A stretch of DNA of 64,000 nt from Mesorhizobium sp. Its GTDB lineage: Bacteria; Pseudomonadota; Alphaproteobacteria; Rhizobiales; Rhizobiaceae. This document shows positions 27,268 through 36,035 of this stretch, piece after piece. Location of the stretch: positions 51,277 to 115,276 of the forward strand of contig NZ_SUHQ01000024.1 of assembly GCF_004962245.1 (NCBI RefSeq). The letters run 5' to 3'. The position numbers and the translations under genes were made by a program. Every line of letters begins with the position of its first letter. Positions within the stretch are counted from its first letter, which is position 1. The notes under the pieces were generated by a model, which was not told where the DNA came from, ran no database searches, and saw nothing but the letters and a program-made list of their open reading frames with translations.

Positions 27268-28439
27268 AGCGGCTGCGCGCTTTCTTCTATGTCCAGCACC
27301 TGCTCGGTATCGGCCATCTCGCGCGCGCCAGCCGCATTGCGGCGGCTCTGGTCGATGACGGGTTTGACGTAACCGTCGTGACCGGCGGAGCGCCGATCGC
27401 GGGGTTTCCGGGACTGGATGTAAAATCTGTAACCCTGCCACCTGTCACCTCCGGTGATGAAGGATTTTCCGGACTTGTCGACCTGCAGGGCAAACCCATC
27501 GACGATGATTTCAAGAAATGGCGTTCAGAGATGCTGCTGCAGGCATTCCGGGATTGCAGGCCTGATATCGTCATTGTCGAGGCGTTTCCATTTGGACGCC
27601 GGCAGATGCGTTTCGAACTCTTGCCGCTGATCGAGGCCATCGACGCGACGTCGCCCAGACCGCTGCTGGCGACGTCCGTCCGTGATATCCTTCAGGAGCG
27701 CGTCAAGCCGGGCCGAAACGAGGAAACGGTCGATCTCATCAACAGGTATTTCGACCTTGTTATGGTCCACGGCGATCCGGCTTTCGCAACCATCGACAAG
27801 ACATTTCCACTGGCTGGGGCGATCAGGGCCGAGGTCACCTACACAGGGCTCGTTGCCGCGCCGCCATCGCCCGCGGCCTCCGAGCGCTTCGACGTTCTAG
27901 TGTCGGTTGGCGGCGGGGCTGCCGGAAAGAGCCTTGTCAGCTCCACCATCGCAGCGGTGCGGAATGCCAACAACGATTGGAAATGGTGCTTGATCACCGG
28001 CCCAAACCTGCCGAAAGACGAGTTTGACGCGATCGCACGCGATGCCACGCCGGGCCTGTCCATCTTCCGGTTCCGCGAGGATTTCGCCAGCCTGCTGACC
28101 GGCGCCCGCCTGTCCGTCTCGCAGGCGGGTTACAACACGGTCTGCGATGTCCTGCGCGCGGGTTGTCGCTCCCTGCTCGTTCCATTTGCAGCCGGCGGGG
28201 AAACCGAACAGACGGTTCGCGCCCTGATGCTCGAAGAACTCGGTCTTGCAACGGTGCTGATGGAAAAGGACCTAACGCCTGAAGGTTTGGCGCAAGCGAT
28301 CGAACAGGCGCTAGTGGGACCGACGCCATCCGCGCATCGTCTCGATCTGGAAGGCGCGCGTCGCTCGGCGCAAATCCTGCGCGAGCGGTATCGAACATGG
28401 TTCCCAAAAAGCGGGGCCTGGTTTCGGAAAAGTTCATGA
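27264..28439 (+). CDS. Glycosyltransferase, MurG/GT28-like fold
   Basis: This 391-residue protein begins LRAFFYVQHLLGIGHLARAS and has LVSVGGGAAGKSLV, SVSQAGYNTVCDVLRAG and PFAAGGETEQTVRALML, so it parallels the first gene of the cluster in fold and motif order. ATG 27264 overlaps the preceding stop. The last residues (RTWFPKSGAWFRKSS) are translated from a rhizobial-type intergenic repeat that starts inside the reading frame, so the native C-terminus was probably altered by the repeat. Confidence 0.84.
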   Translation: MKRLRAFFYVQHLLGIGHLARASRIAAALVDDGFDVTVVTGGAPIAGFPGLDVKSVTLPPVTSGDEGFSGLVDLQGKPIDDDFKKWRSEMLLQAFRDCRPDIVIVEAFPFGRRQMRFELLPLIEAIDATSPRPLLATSVRDILQERVKPGRNEETVDLINRYFDLVMVHGDPAFATIDKTFPLAGAIRAEVTYTGLVAAPPSPAASERFDVLVSVGGGAAGKSLVSSTIAAVRNANNDWKWCLITGPNLPKDEFDAIARDATPGLSIFRFREDFASLLTGARLSVSQAGYNTVCDVLRAGCRSLLVPFAAGGETEQTVRALMLEELGLATVLMEKDLTPEGLAQAIEQALVGPTPSAHRLDLEGARRSAQILRERYRTWFPKSGAWFRKSS

Positions 28440-28553
28440 TCAAACAGACGATAGATTCTAACGCGCGTCGCGTCTTGATGAGATTGGTGCGACGCGCTTC
28501 AAGTCCTTGTTTTTCATTGTCCCAAACCGCTACGCACTTTTGGGCGAAATGCA
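28395..28553. repeat. Rhizobial-type palindromic intergenic repeat (RIME-like)
   Basis: The stretch includes GGTTTCGGAAAAGTTCATGA, close to a sequence very common between rhizobial genes. It also has the inverted pair GCGCGTCGC and GCGACGCGC (about 28462-28497), and a tail CCAAACCGCTACGCACTTTT. It fills the space between the convergent glycosyltransferase and methyltransferase genes and could act as terminator. Family assignment is from memory of such repeats; no alignment was run. Confidence 0.6.
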
Positions 28554-29228
28554 TTAGACAGTTCCAATCAGCATGAAGCGCGTATAATTTTTTGTCGGCA
28601 GTTCGCCGGAGAACCGCACCTCCCCTAGCGCCGCCATTGCTTCGAAGGCTGCAAGTGAAGCCACGCAGTTGATGTGCGTCGGCTCGCTGAAATAATCGTT
28701 CGATTGCAGCAGTACATTCGTGCCCCGCGGAAGCAGAGCAAGCCAGGCGCGCAGATCGGCTATGTGTTCGCAGCTCGTATTGACCATCAGGTCGGGCTGC
28801 CCGGCCGCATAGTCGAGTGCGTACATATCTGCCGTCAGCGCCCGGAACCGGTCGCCGGCGTCCCGGTTGAGGGTCCGGGCGACCGGTGCGACCTCGGGAT
28901 CGATGTCGATGCTATCGACCGCCGCGATGTCGAAGCGGGCGTCGTTGAAAAGCATTGCCGGCAATACGCCGTACCATCCACCCAGAACCCATATGCGCCC
29001 GAACCGGCCGCCGCAGCTTTCGAACAGCCTGTCGAGCGCCCACATCTTGCAGGCGACCTGCTTGTGGTTGAAGGCGTTGGCGATATCGGCCTTCGGATGC
29101 TTGGCGATGACGCGCGCCAGCCCTGCCACGAGAGGGCAGTTGACATAGGAAGCAATTCCCCGCGTAAGGTCCAAGGCTTGCTCGCGCCAGTCCATGCCGG
29201 CATTGCGCGGTTGCGTGACATCCATCAT
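28554..29228 (-). CDS. SAM-dependent methyltransferase-like protein
   Basis: This protein of about 224 residues has a Rossmann glycine-rich segment IWVLGGWYGVLPAMLF, an acidic strand end SIDIDPEVAPVA and MVNTSCEHIADLRAWLALLP, as in class I methyltransferases. The ATG at 29228 (or 29225) is chosen; an in-frame GTG at 29261 could add 11 residues, and no strong ribosome binding site decides. It is convergent with the glycosyltransferase cluster and divergent from the ABC-exporter-like gene. Methylation of a glycan is plausible, but the substrate is unknown. Confidence 0.72.
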   Translation of the reverse strand: MMDVTQPRNAGMDWREQALDLTRGIASYVNCPLVAGLARVIAKHPKADIANAFNHKQVACKMWALDRLFESCGGRFGRIWVLGGWYGVLPAMLFNDARFDIAAVDSIDIDPEVAPVARTLNRDAGDRFRALTADMYALDYAAGQPDLMVNTSCEHIADLRAWLALLPRGTNVLLQSNDYFSEPTHINCVASLAAFEAMAALGEVRFSGELPTKNYTRFMLIGTV

Positions 29229-29302
29229 ATTCGTCTTGTATGTTGGGATTTCGGGCGACACAACGCAATCTTGCCTCCCGCAAGGCTGTTTGATCCGCGG
29301 AC

Positions 29303-29626
29303 GTGATTATGCTGCAAGCCGCTTCGCCATTGTCCGGTGCCGGAGAGAGCCTGTTGCATCTGTCCGGACCATCGGCGTCCGTCCGCCAGTACCAGCCGCG
29401 CAGCTGCGGCCTCGTGTTGCTCGGCTATTCGCCAAAACCTTACGGAAGCCGAGAACCGTTTGGCCAGCTGCTTTCTTCGCTGATCGACAATGCCCATGTC
29501 GTTGTTATCGACCATGCGCCAGAACTGGATCGCGCCGCCTTGCAGGTTCCTTCCACCGTTGAGCGCAGTACAATCTCCGTGCACTTCGCCAGCAGGTGCT
29601 TTTACATCCCGCATCCTTCCAACTGA
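29303..29626 (+). CDS. Small hypothetical protein, uncertain
   Basis: This 107-residue frame ends 17 bases before the ABC-exporter-like gene. Its centre (CGLVLLGYSPKPYG, LLSSLIDNAHVVVIDHAPEL) looks like alternating strands and helices and could be a real domain fragment, such as part of a nucleotide-binding fold. No start signal is convincing and no family is recognised. It could also be the leader region of the downstream gene. Confidence 0.35.
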   Translation: MIMLQAASPLSGAGESLLHLSGPSASVRQYQPRSCGLVLLGYSPKPYGSREPFGQLLSSLIDNAHVVVIDHAPELDRAALQVPSTVERSTISVHFASRCFYIPHPSN

Positions 29627-29643
29627 AGGGTCCACAGTCGCAT

Positions 29644-32358
29644 ATGGAACCCAGCCTAGCCCGCTATATCTGGACGCACACCAAGAAGCAGCAGCTCTGG
29701 ATATTGGTGATCGTCGTGCTTTCGATGATCCCGTATTTCATGTCCTTCGACCTGCCGAAGTTGATCGTCAACGGCCCGATCCAAGGTGGCGGCTTCGAGC
29801 AACCGGGCGCGACCCAGCCATTCATGAGGCTACACTATAACCTGCCGTTCATTGGAGAGGTCCAGTTCTTCTCCGGTTTTCAGCTCGACCGCAAGGAGAC
29901 GCTGTTTGCCCTGAGCCTTGTGTTCCTCTTGCTAGTCGTCATCAACGGCCTGTTCAAACTCTACATCAACACCTACAAGGGCCGCCTCGGCGAACGCATG
30001 CTGCGGCGTATCCGCTTCGAGCTGGTCGATCGTGTGCTGCGGTTTCCGCCGTTTTACTTCAAGCGGGTGAAATCCGCCGAAGTGGCGACCATGGTGAAGG
30101 ACGAGGTGGAGCCGCTGGGCGGCTTCATCGGCGATGCCTTCGTGCAGCCGGTGCTGCTCGGCGGCCAGGCGCTGACGGCCATGCTGTTCATCGTGGTCCA
30201 GAACTTCTGGCTCGGAATGATAGCGGCCGTGATCGTGGGGATCCAGATCGTGCTCATACCGCGAATGCGGCGGCGGCTGATCGTGCTCGGGCGCCAACGG
30301 CAGTTGACGGCGCGCGCGCTTTCGGGCCGGGTTGGCGAAATCGTCGACGGCATCGGCGCGGTTCACGTCCACGATACATCAAACTACGAGCGCGCCGACA
30401 TAGCTGCCCGGCTCGGGCTCATCTTCAAGATCCGCTTCGATCTTTACCAATGGAAATTCATGGTGAAGTTCCTCAACAATTTTCTCGCGCAGCTCACGCC
30501 CTTTCTGTTCTACATGATCGGCGGGTATCTGGTTATCCAGGGGCGGCTGGACGTCGGCCAGCTCGTGGCCGTGATCGGCGCCTACAAGGACCTGCCCGGA
30601 CCGATGAAGGAACTGATCGACTGGGATCAGGATCGGCAGGATGTCCAGGTCAAATATCAACAGGTCGTTGAACAGTTCACCGTCGAGGGTCTCATCGCGC
30701 CGAAAATCGAGGCATTGACGATCGACGATCCCGATCCGATGACCAACCCCCTGTCGGCGATCAGTCTGTCCATAGCAGACGATGGCGGTGCAATGCTCCT
30801 CAACCGTATCTCCCTCCAGATCAAGCCGGGTGAGACGGTGGCGCTGGTCAGTACCGCAACAGGTGGAGCGGAGGCGCTTGCAGAAGCCTTCGCGCGGCTG
30901 AACTGGCCGGATAGCGGAAGAGTCGCTTCGGGCGGCGCCGACCTGCTTGAACTCCCCGAAGCGGTGACCGGCCGGCGCATGTCCTATGCCTCGTCGGATG
31001 TTTTCCTGTTCCAGGCAAGCCTTCGCGATAACCTGCTCTACGGGTTGAAGCATGCGCCGCTGACATCGGTGCCTTATGACGGTGCCGCGGCAGACCAGCA
31101 CCGCTGGAACATCGACGAGGCACGCCGGTCGGGCAATCCGGATCTTGATATCCACAGCGACTGGATCAACTATGCTTCCGCCGGGGCTACCGGCCCGCAC
31201 GACCTCTTTGAAGCCGTGCGCCGGGTGCTCGACGCGGTTGTTCTGTCGCGCGACATTCTGGATCTTGGCTTGCGCTCTTCGGCCGACCTCACGCGTCACA
31301 CGGAGCTTGCCAGGCGGATCGTCGAACTGCGTGCGGCGCTGCGAACCCGGCTGGAACACGAAGGGCTGAGCGGACTGGTGGTTCCTTTCGAACCGGGCGC
31401 CTACAACAAGGAAGCAACGATCGGCCAAAACCTGCTCTTCGGCGCTGCCGCCGGCCCCGAATTGGCCGACAGGGCCCTGGCGGCCAATCCCTATTTTGCT
31501 TCTGTGCTGAGGCAAGCCGGCCTCGACCGCACGCTCTACGAAATGGGCTTGGAGATCGCCAAACAGGCGATCGAGCTGTTTGCCGACCTGCCGCCCGATC
31601 ACCAGTTCTTCCAGCAGCTCGCCTTCATGAGCGCCGAGGAGATACCCGCCTACGAAACCTTGCTGCAACGGCTCAAGAACCGTCCTCACGAGGCGGTTTC
31701 GGAGAACGATCGCGCCATGATCGTCACCTTGAGCTTTGCCTATATCGAGCCCCGGCACCGCTTCGGCCTGCTGAGCGACGAGCTGATGAGCAAGATCGTC
31801 GCTGCACGCAACCGGTTCTATGAAAACCTGCCGCCCGAACTGCAAAATGCGGTCGAACGGTATGATCCTGCCAAATACATTGCCGCGGCCACCGTCATGG
31901 ATAATGTCCTGTTCGGGCGTGTGGGCAACAACCATCCCGACGCGCCGGACCGCATACGCTCCATCGTCTATGACATTCTTGACGAGCTGGGGCTTTATGC
32001 CGAACTCCTGGATGTCGGCCTGGACTTCAACGTCGGCTCCGGCGGCAGGCGGCTGACCAGTGGACAGCGACAGAAGCTCGATGTTGCCCGGGCCCTGCTC
32101 AAGCGTCCCGATTTTCTCATTCTCAATCGGCCGCTGTCGGCGCTCGACCAGCGCATGCAGGATAAGGTGCTGCGAAACGTGCTCGAGGAAGCCAGGTGCG
32201 ACGGCCGTTCGCCGGCAATTGTGTGGGTTGTGACGAATCCGGCAATGGCGATGATGTTCGATCGCGTTATCGTCTTCGACTCGGGTCAATTGGTGGAAGA
32301 CGGAACACACGAGACACTTTTGGCAGGGAACGGTATCTTCAAGGAACTGCTGTCATAG
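29644..32358 (+). CDS. ABC-exporter-like membrane protein with degenerate ATPase motifs and large insertion
   Basis: This 904-residue protein starts with an ABC exporter-type membrane domain (about residues 1-330, with hydrophobic helices such as LWILVIVVLSMIPYFM). A nucleotide-binding-like domain follows, but Walker A is STATGGAE (residues 403-410, no Lys) and the Q-loop Gln is replaced (YASSD, 448-452). Walker B is FLILNRP (N828, R829 instead of Asp-Glu) and the H-loop His is Asn865. The signature LTSGQRQ (804-810) and D-loop SALD are kept. About 300 extra residues separate Q-loop and signature, and [DQ]N[LV]L[FY]G occurs three times across them. Transport by ATP hydrolysis within this chain seems unlikely. 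ATG 29644 starts the membrane domain. Confidence 0.82.
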   Translation: MEPSLARYIWTHTKKQQLWILVIVVLSMIPYFMSFDLPKLIVNGPIQGGGFEQPGATQPFMRLHYNLPFIGEVQFFSGFQLDRKETLFALSLVFLLLVVINGLFKLYINTYKGRLGERMLRRIRFELVDRVLRFPPFYFKRVKSAEVATMVKDEVEPLGGFIGDAFVQPVLLGGQALTAMLFIVVQNFWLGMIAAVIVGIQIVLIPRMRRRLIVLGRQRQLTARALSGRVGEIVDGIGAVHVHDTSNYERADIAARLGLIFKIRFDLYQWKFMVKFLNNFLAQLTPFLFYMIGGYLVIQGRLDVGQLVAVIGAYKDLPGPMKELIDWDQDRQDVQVKYQQVVEQFTVEGLIAPKIEALTIDDPDPMTNPLSAISLSIADDGGAMLLNRISLQIKPGETVALVSTATGGAEALAEAFARLNWPDSGRVASGGADLLELPEAVTGRRMSYASSDVFLFQASLRDNLLYGLKHAPLTSVPYDGAAADQHRWNIDEARRSGNPDLDIHSDWINYASAGATGPHDLFEAVRRVLDAVVLSRDILDLGLRSSADLTRHTELARRIVELRAALRTRLEHEGLSGLVVPFEPGAYNKEATIGQNLLFGAAAGPELADRALAANPYFASVLRQAGLDRTLYEMGLEIAKQAIELFADLPPDHQFFQQLAFMSAEEIPAYETLLQRLKNRPHEAVSENDRAMIVTLSFAYIEPRHRFGLLSDELMSKIVAARNRFYENLPPELQNAVERYDPAKYIAAATVMDNVLFGRVGNNHPDAPDRIRSIVYDILDELGLYAELLDVGLDFNVGSGGRRLTSGQRQKLDVARALLKRPDFLILNRPLSALDQRMQDKVLRNVLEEARCDGRSPAIVWVVTNPAMAMMFDRVIVFDSGQLVEDGTHETLLAGNGIFKELLS

Positions 32359-32624
32359 AGCAACGGACATCCAGATGGGATCATCCTGCCGGTGGGAATT
32401 TGCTGCAAGGTCAAGGGATTCGGCGAAGGGCGTAGCGGGACTACATCCGCGCGGAAACCCGAAGGATTTGCCGCAAATTCATCCGGCTCTTCTGGTTTCC
32501 GGCTGGCGGACGCCCATTTTGTCAGGCGGCATCGCCCGATCGCACGACATCGGGCTCACCACCTCGTGGTTCGCCTCGCCATCCCGGAAACAGAATTGAT
32601 TCCATCTGGGCGTCCGTTGCTCTA
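32356..32624. repeat. MITE-like element with about 29-bp terminal inverted repeats
   Basis: TAGAGCAACGGAC begins at 32356 and its reverse complement ends at 32624. The termini continue as imperfect inverted repeats over about 29 bases (AT/GC differences, then CCAGATGG). The roughly 269-bp interior has no convincing gene. The left end contains the stop codon of the exporter-like gene. It separates that gene from the cNMP-binding gene. Confidence 0.68.
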
Positions 32625-32659
32625 GTCTGGCAAACGCGAATTTGGGAAGGTTTGCGACA

Positions 32660-33109
32660 ATGCTGCTCAAGGATGAAGTTGGAATGCTGCAACGCATTCC
32701 CTTGTTTTCCGGCATCGAGTCGACAAAGCTCAAGCTGCTTGCGTTCACATCCGATCGTGTGAGCTTCAGCGCCGGCCAGATCCTTTTCCGGCAGGGCGAC
32801 GAGGGAGACGCCGCCTATGTCATCCTTTCAGGCAGGGCGGATATTCTGGTCGATTCCGACCGTGGACCGATAAAAGTTGCCGAAATGGTGCCAAATTCGA
32901 TTGTTGGCGAGATCGCCATATTGTGCAACAGCTCTCGCACTGCCACCGTCAGAGCGGCAAGTCCGCTGGAAGCCTTGAGAATCCGCAAGGATCATTTCCT
33001 GAGGCTTATGAAGGAGTACCCGGAAATGACCATCGAGATATTGCGGGTTCTTGCCGATCGCCTGAGCCATACGACTGCGGATCTGATCGACGCACGAAGC
33101 GCCAAATAA
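32660..33109 (+). CDS. Stand-alone cyclic-nucleotide-binding domain protein
   Basis: This 149-residue protein is almost entirely one CRP/PKA-type cNMP-binding domain. LQRIPLFSGI opens it, FRQGDEGDAAYVILSGRADI forms the beta roll, and the phosphate-binding cassette reads GEIAILCNSSRTATVRA with the ribose-binding Glu and phosphate-binding Arg both present. There is no DNA-binding domain, so it should act through protein contacts. ATG 32660 follows GGGAAGG with good spacing. It lies between the exporter-like gene and an MBL hydrolase and is near several cyclase genes. Confidence 0.9.
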   Translation: MLLKDEVGMLQRIPLFSGIESTKLKLLAFTSDRVSFSAGQILFRQGDEGDAAYVILSGRADILVDSDRGPIKVAEMVPNSIVGEIAILCNSSRTATVRAASPLEALRIRKDHFLRLMKEYPEMTIEILRVLADRLSHTTADLIDARSAK

Positions 33110-33236
33110 CCAATGAGGTGCGCTCAATCCTCGCTGTCGTGATGGCACTGGCCTCAGAAGGTCACCCCGAGAAAACCTGTCTCGCCTAGCAGCAGTTGTT
33201 TGGCTAGGATGGGCGACGGGAACAGCGAAGGGTAGC

Positions 33237-34091
33237 ATGGTCGACGACGTTTTCCTGGTCAGGTTTTGGGGCGTGCGCGGCAGCATTTCGGTATCGGGGC
33301 CAGAATTCTCTCGCTATGGCGGCAACACAATCTGCATTGAGATGCGATGCGGCAAGCATACGCTTCTGTTCGACGCGGGCTCTGGCCTACGGCCTGCCGG
33401 CGGGGCGCTTCGGGCGTCGGGCCTGACCGATTTCGACCTGCTTTTCACCCATTGCCATTACGATCACATCATCGGGCTGCCGTTTTTTGCGCCGATCTAT
33501 GACCGGAGCGTCAAGGTTACGCTTTGGTCCGGGCATCTTGCAGGACGCATGACGACCCGGCAGATGGTCGATGAGTTCATGCGGCCGCCGTGGTTTCCGG
33601 TGAAATTGGAGATCTGCAAGGCAAGCCTCGACTGCCGCGATTTCGTATCCGGAGACGTGCTTCGGCCGCGCGAAGGTGTGGTGGTCCGAACCGGCAGTCT
33701 TATCCATCCGGGCGGCTGCATCGGCTACCGGGTCGAATGGGGCGGCCGCGTCGTGGCCGTGATCACAGACACGGAGCACGAGCCGGACAAACTCGATCAG
33801 GTGGTGCTCGGCCTGATCGAAGATGCCGACCTCGTCATTTACGATTGCACCTACACCGAGGAGGAAATGGAACGCCGCCGCGGTAACGGGCACTCGACGT
33901 GGCAACAGGGCGTCAAGCTCTGTGAGGCGGCCGGTGCGCGAGGGCTTGCGCTGTTTCACCACGATCCGACACGCACCGACGAGGAACTGGACGAGATCGA
34001 GAAACTGGCCAAAGACAGGTTTGCCGGCGCTTTTGCCGCGCGGGATGGCCAGACGCTCAAATTTCCAGTCTCATTACACAACAAGCGCTGA
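33237..34091 (+). CDS. MBL-fold metallo-hydrolase
   Basis: This 284-residue protein has the FWGVRGSI start common to one MBL subgroup and the metal motif THCHYDH (HxHxDH). A later Asp is in VVAVITDTEHEP, and HSTWQQGVKLCEAAG and LALFHHDP hold further His ligands. The subgroup includes cyclic-phosphate phosphodiesterases (PhnP-like) and other hydrolases. Because a cNMP-binding gene is just upstream, cyclic-nucleotide hydrolysis is possible, but this is inference only. ATG 33237 is preceded by GAAGGG. Confidence 0.88.
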   Translation: MVDDVFLVRFWGVRGSISVSGPEFSRYGGNTICIEMRCGKHTLLFDAGSGLRPAGGALRASGLTDFDLLFTHCHYDHIIGLPFFAPIYDRSVKVTLWSGHLAGRMTTRQMVDEFMRPPWFPVKLEICKASLDCRDFVSGDVLRPREGVVVRTGSLIHPGGCIGYRVEWGGRVVAVITDTEHEPDKLDQVVLGLIEDADLVIYDCTYTEEEMERRRGNGHSTWQQGVKLCEAAGARGLALFHHDPTRTDEELDEIEKLAKDRFAGAFAARDGQTLKFPVSLHNKR

Positions 34092-34092
34092 G

Positions 34093-34857
34093 CTATTTTC
34101 CTCTACCGGCGCTGCGCCCGATCAATGTCCTGATCGGAAGCCATGCGCAGGCTTCAGTCTGTGCGGTGACTGTGAACAGCCGTTCGAGGAAAAGCCAGGC
34201 CGATTCATCATGTACGAGATGGTGGGTGAGCAGGCCGACCGGTTCGCCGCCGTCGAATGCATGCTGCAATTGCGCGATGATAGACTGAACCAATAGGCCA
34301 TGATCGCGGCAGCCGCGCGTGCCATGCCAATCCATGATGTCGACATTGCTGTTGATGACCGCCAGTGGCGCCGGCTTCGGCGGCCCATAGACCGACAATG
34401 CCGCAAATCCTATCGATCCAAGGTCGGATACCAAGCCGGCGTCGATCCTGTTCCAGGGTGGCACCAGCATCGGAACGGCACGTGCGCCGTGCAGGCCGGT
34501 TACGTGCGACAGCCCGCGAGCCAGATCATCCAGCACCGCCTCGCGTGGCCGATGCGCGCCGAGCTCCTGCTTTTTCTGGTCCTCGGGCGCATGATTTCGG
34601 TGCGCCCAGCCATGGATGGCGACCGTGGCATGCGGCGCCTCGTCAAGCCGGACGGCAAGCTTCTCATCAGTCAGGGCCGGAATGACGGCCAGAGTGACCG
34701 GAACCGCGAATTCACCGGTGAGGTCGAGCAGCCGATCAAGCGCAGGCGTCGGATCCACGGCGTCGTCGTCGCGCAGCCAGAACTCTGCCTTACGGTCCGC
34801 CCGTTGCCAGCACGCCAGTTCTTCCACCAAAGGCTGCCAGAGCTGATCGGATGTCAT
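34093..34857 (-). CDS. Polysaccharide deacetylase family protein
   Basis: This 254-residue protein of the carbohydrate esterase 4-like fold begins with a strand ending in the acidic metal motif FWLRDDDAVDP. HGWAHRNHAP is the presumed metal-binding His motif, and MLVPPWNRID and LLTHHLVHDE carry later conserved positions. There is no signal peptide, so it probably acts in the cytoplasm on a lipid-linked or nucleotide-linked sugar. Its start overlaps the stop of the upstream glycosyltransferase by ATGA, and the pair is one operon. Confidence 0.82.
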   Translation of the reverse strand: MTSDQLWQPLVEELACWQRADRKAEFWLRDDDAVDPTPALDRLLDLTGEFAVPVTLAVIPALTDEKLAVRLDEAPHATVAIHGWAHRNHAPEDQKKQELGAHRPREAVLDDLARGLSHVTGLHGARAVPMLVPPWNRIDAGLVSDLGSIGFAALSVYGPPKPAPLAVINSNVDIMDWHGTRGCRDHGLLVQSIIAQLQHAFDGGEPVGLLTHHLVHDESAWLFLERLFTVTAQTEACAWLPIRTLIGRSAGRGK

Positions 34858-35942
34858 GAAACCGGGATCTTCGGAAGAAGTTCGGCCAGACGCGCCGCTG
34901 CAACACCGAGGGAACGTTCTTCGAGGATGAAACGTCTGGCTTCTGCGGCCATGATGGTTCTTTCGTCGTTACGGGCCAGAAGCCTTTCAATGGCAGAAGC
35001 GAACGCCACCACATCGCCCGGCGGAGTGAGAAACCCGGTCTGGCCATCCCGCACGACCTCCGGCACGCCGGCGATGTTCTGAGCCACCACCGGAAGGCCG
35101 GCGGCCTGTGCTTCAAGATAGGCAACGCCATAGGCCTCGCCGTAACCCGGCCAGACGTAAATTCCCCCACTGTAGAGGACATCCGGCACGGCGGCTGGCT
35201 CAATCGCGCCAAGCCATTCGATACGGTCGGCAGGCAAGCCGGCGAATTGCGCTTTGACCTCATCACGGGCAGGCCCGTCCCCGACGACCGACATGGTCCA
35301 GGGCAGGTGGCCGATCCGACCGAGCGCTTGCGCCAGCATGCGATAGCTTTCGACTTTGTCGCCCGAGCGCATCATGGCGACGGTAACGAGGCGCGTCGGA
35401 CAACCCCGTGCCGGCATTTCCTGGAACACCGATGCGTCGATGAAGGGCGAAAGCATACCGAGAGCGGCGTCGGGAATCGCATCTGTCAGTCCCTGGCGAT
35501 CCCTTTGCGTGAAGCAGATGTTCAGCGCTGCCTGTTCGACGGCTCGCGCCACCAACGCTTGCGTATCGGCCCACAAGCCGGCGTTGCGCCGCCTCGAATA
35601 GGAGGCTTCCGCTGTCACATAGGGGACAGCAAAGGCCGCCGCCAGCTCGGGCCCGATCAGGTCGGGCGCCTTGTAATAGGGATGATAGGAGAACCAGAGA
35701 TCGGGCTTGCCGTCACGATCCCAAAGCTTGGTCAGCCGCGCGCCCTCCTCTCGGGCCTCGATCTTGAGCGCATCGAAACTCTTCGACTCCGGTTCGCGTA
35801 GATAGAAGCGCAATTCGGATGCCAGTTCGACGCTATGCCCTACATGCTCCAGCGCCTTGACCAGCATCCGTGCCATCTGGCGGTCGCCGGAGGCAACGGG
35901 ATGATTGGGTGACTTCAGCGGCGCGTAGAAAGCAATTCGCAT
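34854..35942 (-). CDS. Glycosyltransferase family 4 protein
   Basis: This 362-residue GT-B enzyme starts MRIAFYAPLKSPNHPVASGD, with the glycine/donor-binding C-terminal half containing LVTVAMMRSGDKVESYRML, YVWPGYGEAYGVAYLEAQAA and GVPEVVRDGQTGFLTPPGD. The EX7E-like segment is typical of GT4. It is divergent from the DUF3095 gene and translationally coupled to the deacetylase downstream. It likely builds the sugar that the deacetylase then modifies. Confidence 0.9.
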   Translation of the reverse strand: MRIAFYAPLKSPNHPVASGDRQMARMLVKALEHVGHSVELASELRFYLREPESKSFDALKIEAREEGARLTKLWDRDGKPDLWFSYHPYYKAPDLIGPELAAAFAVPYVTAEASYSRRRNAGLWADTQALVARAVEQAALNICFTQRDRQGLTDAIPDAALGMLSPFIDASVFQEMPARGCPTRLVTVAMMRSGDKVESYRMLAQALGRIGHLPWTMSVVGDGPARDEVKAQFAGLPADRIEWLGAIEPAAVPDVLYSGGIYVWPGYGEAYGVAYLEAQAAGLPVVAQNIAGVPEVVRDGQTGFLTPPGDVVAFASAIERLLARNDERTIMAAEARRFILEERSLGVAAARLAELLPKIPVS

Positions 35943-36035
35943 CGCCGGACCCTATCATCGGAAAGCCTGCGCAAGTCAAATTTCGAAGCATGATCGACTT
36001 CACCTTCAAGCACTGGAATGTGCTATCTGATGCTC

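Noticed and set aside
30379..32310. 643-residue open frame antisense to the exporter-like gene
   Set aside because: It is the reverse shadow of a high-GC coding frame. The sense protein has clear membrane and ABC-like segments; the antisense product has no family pattern.
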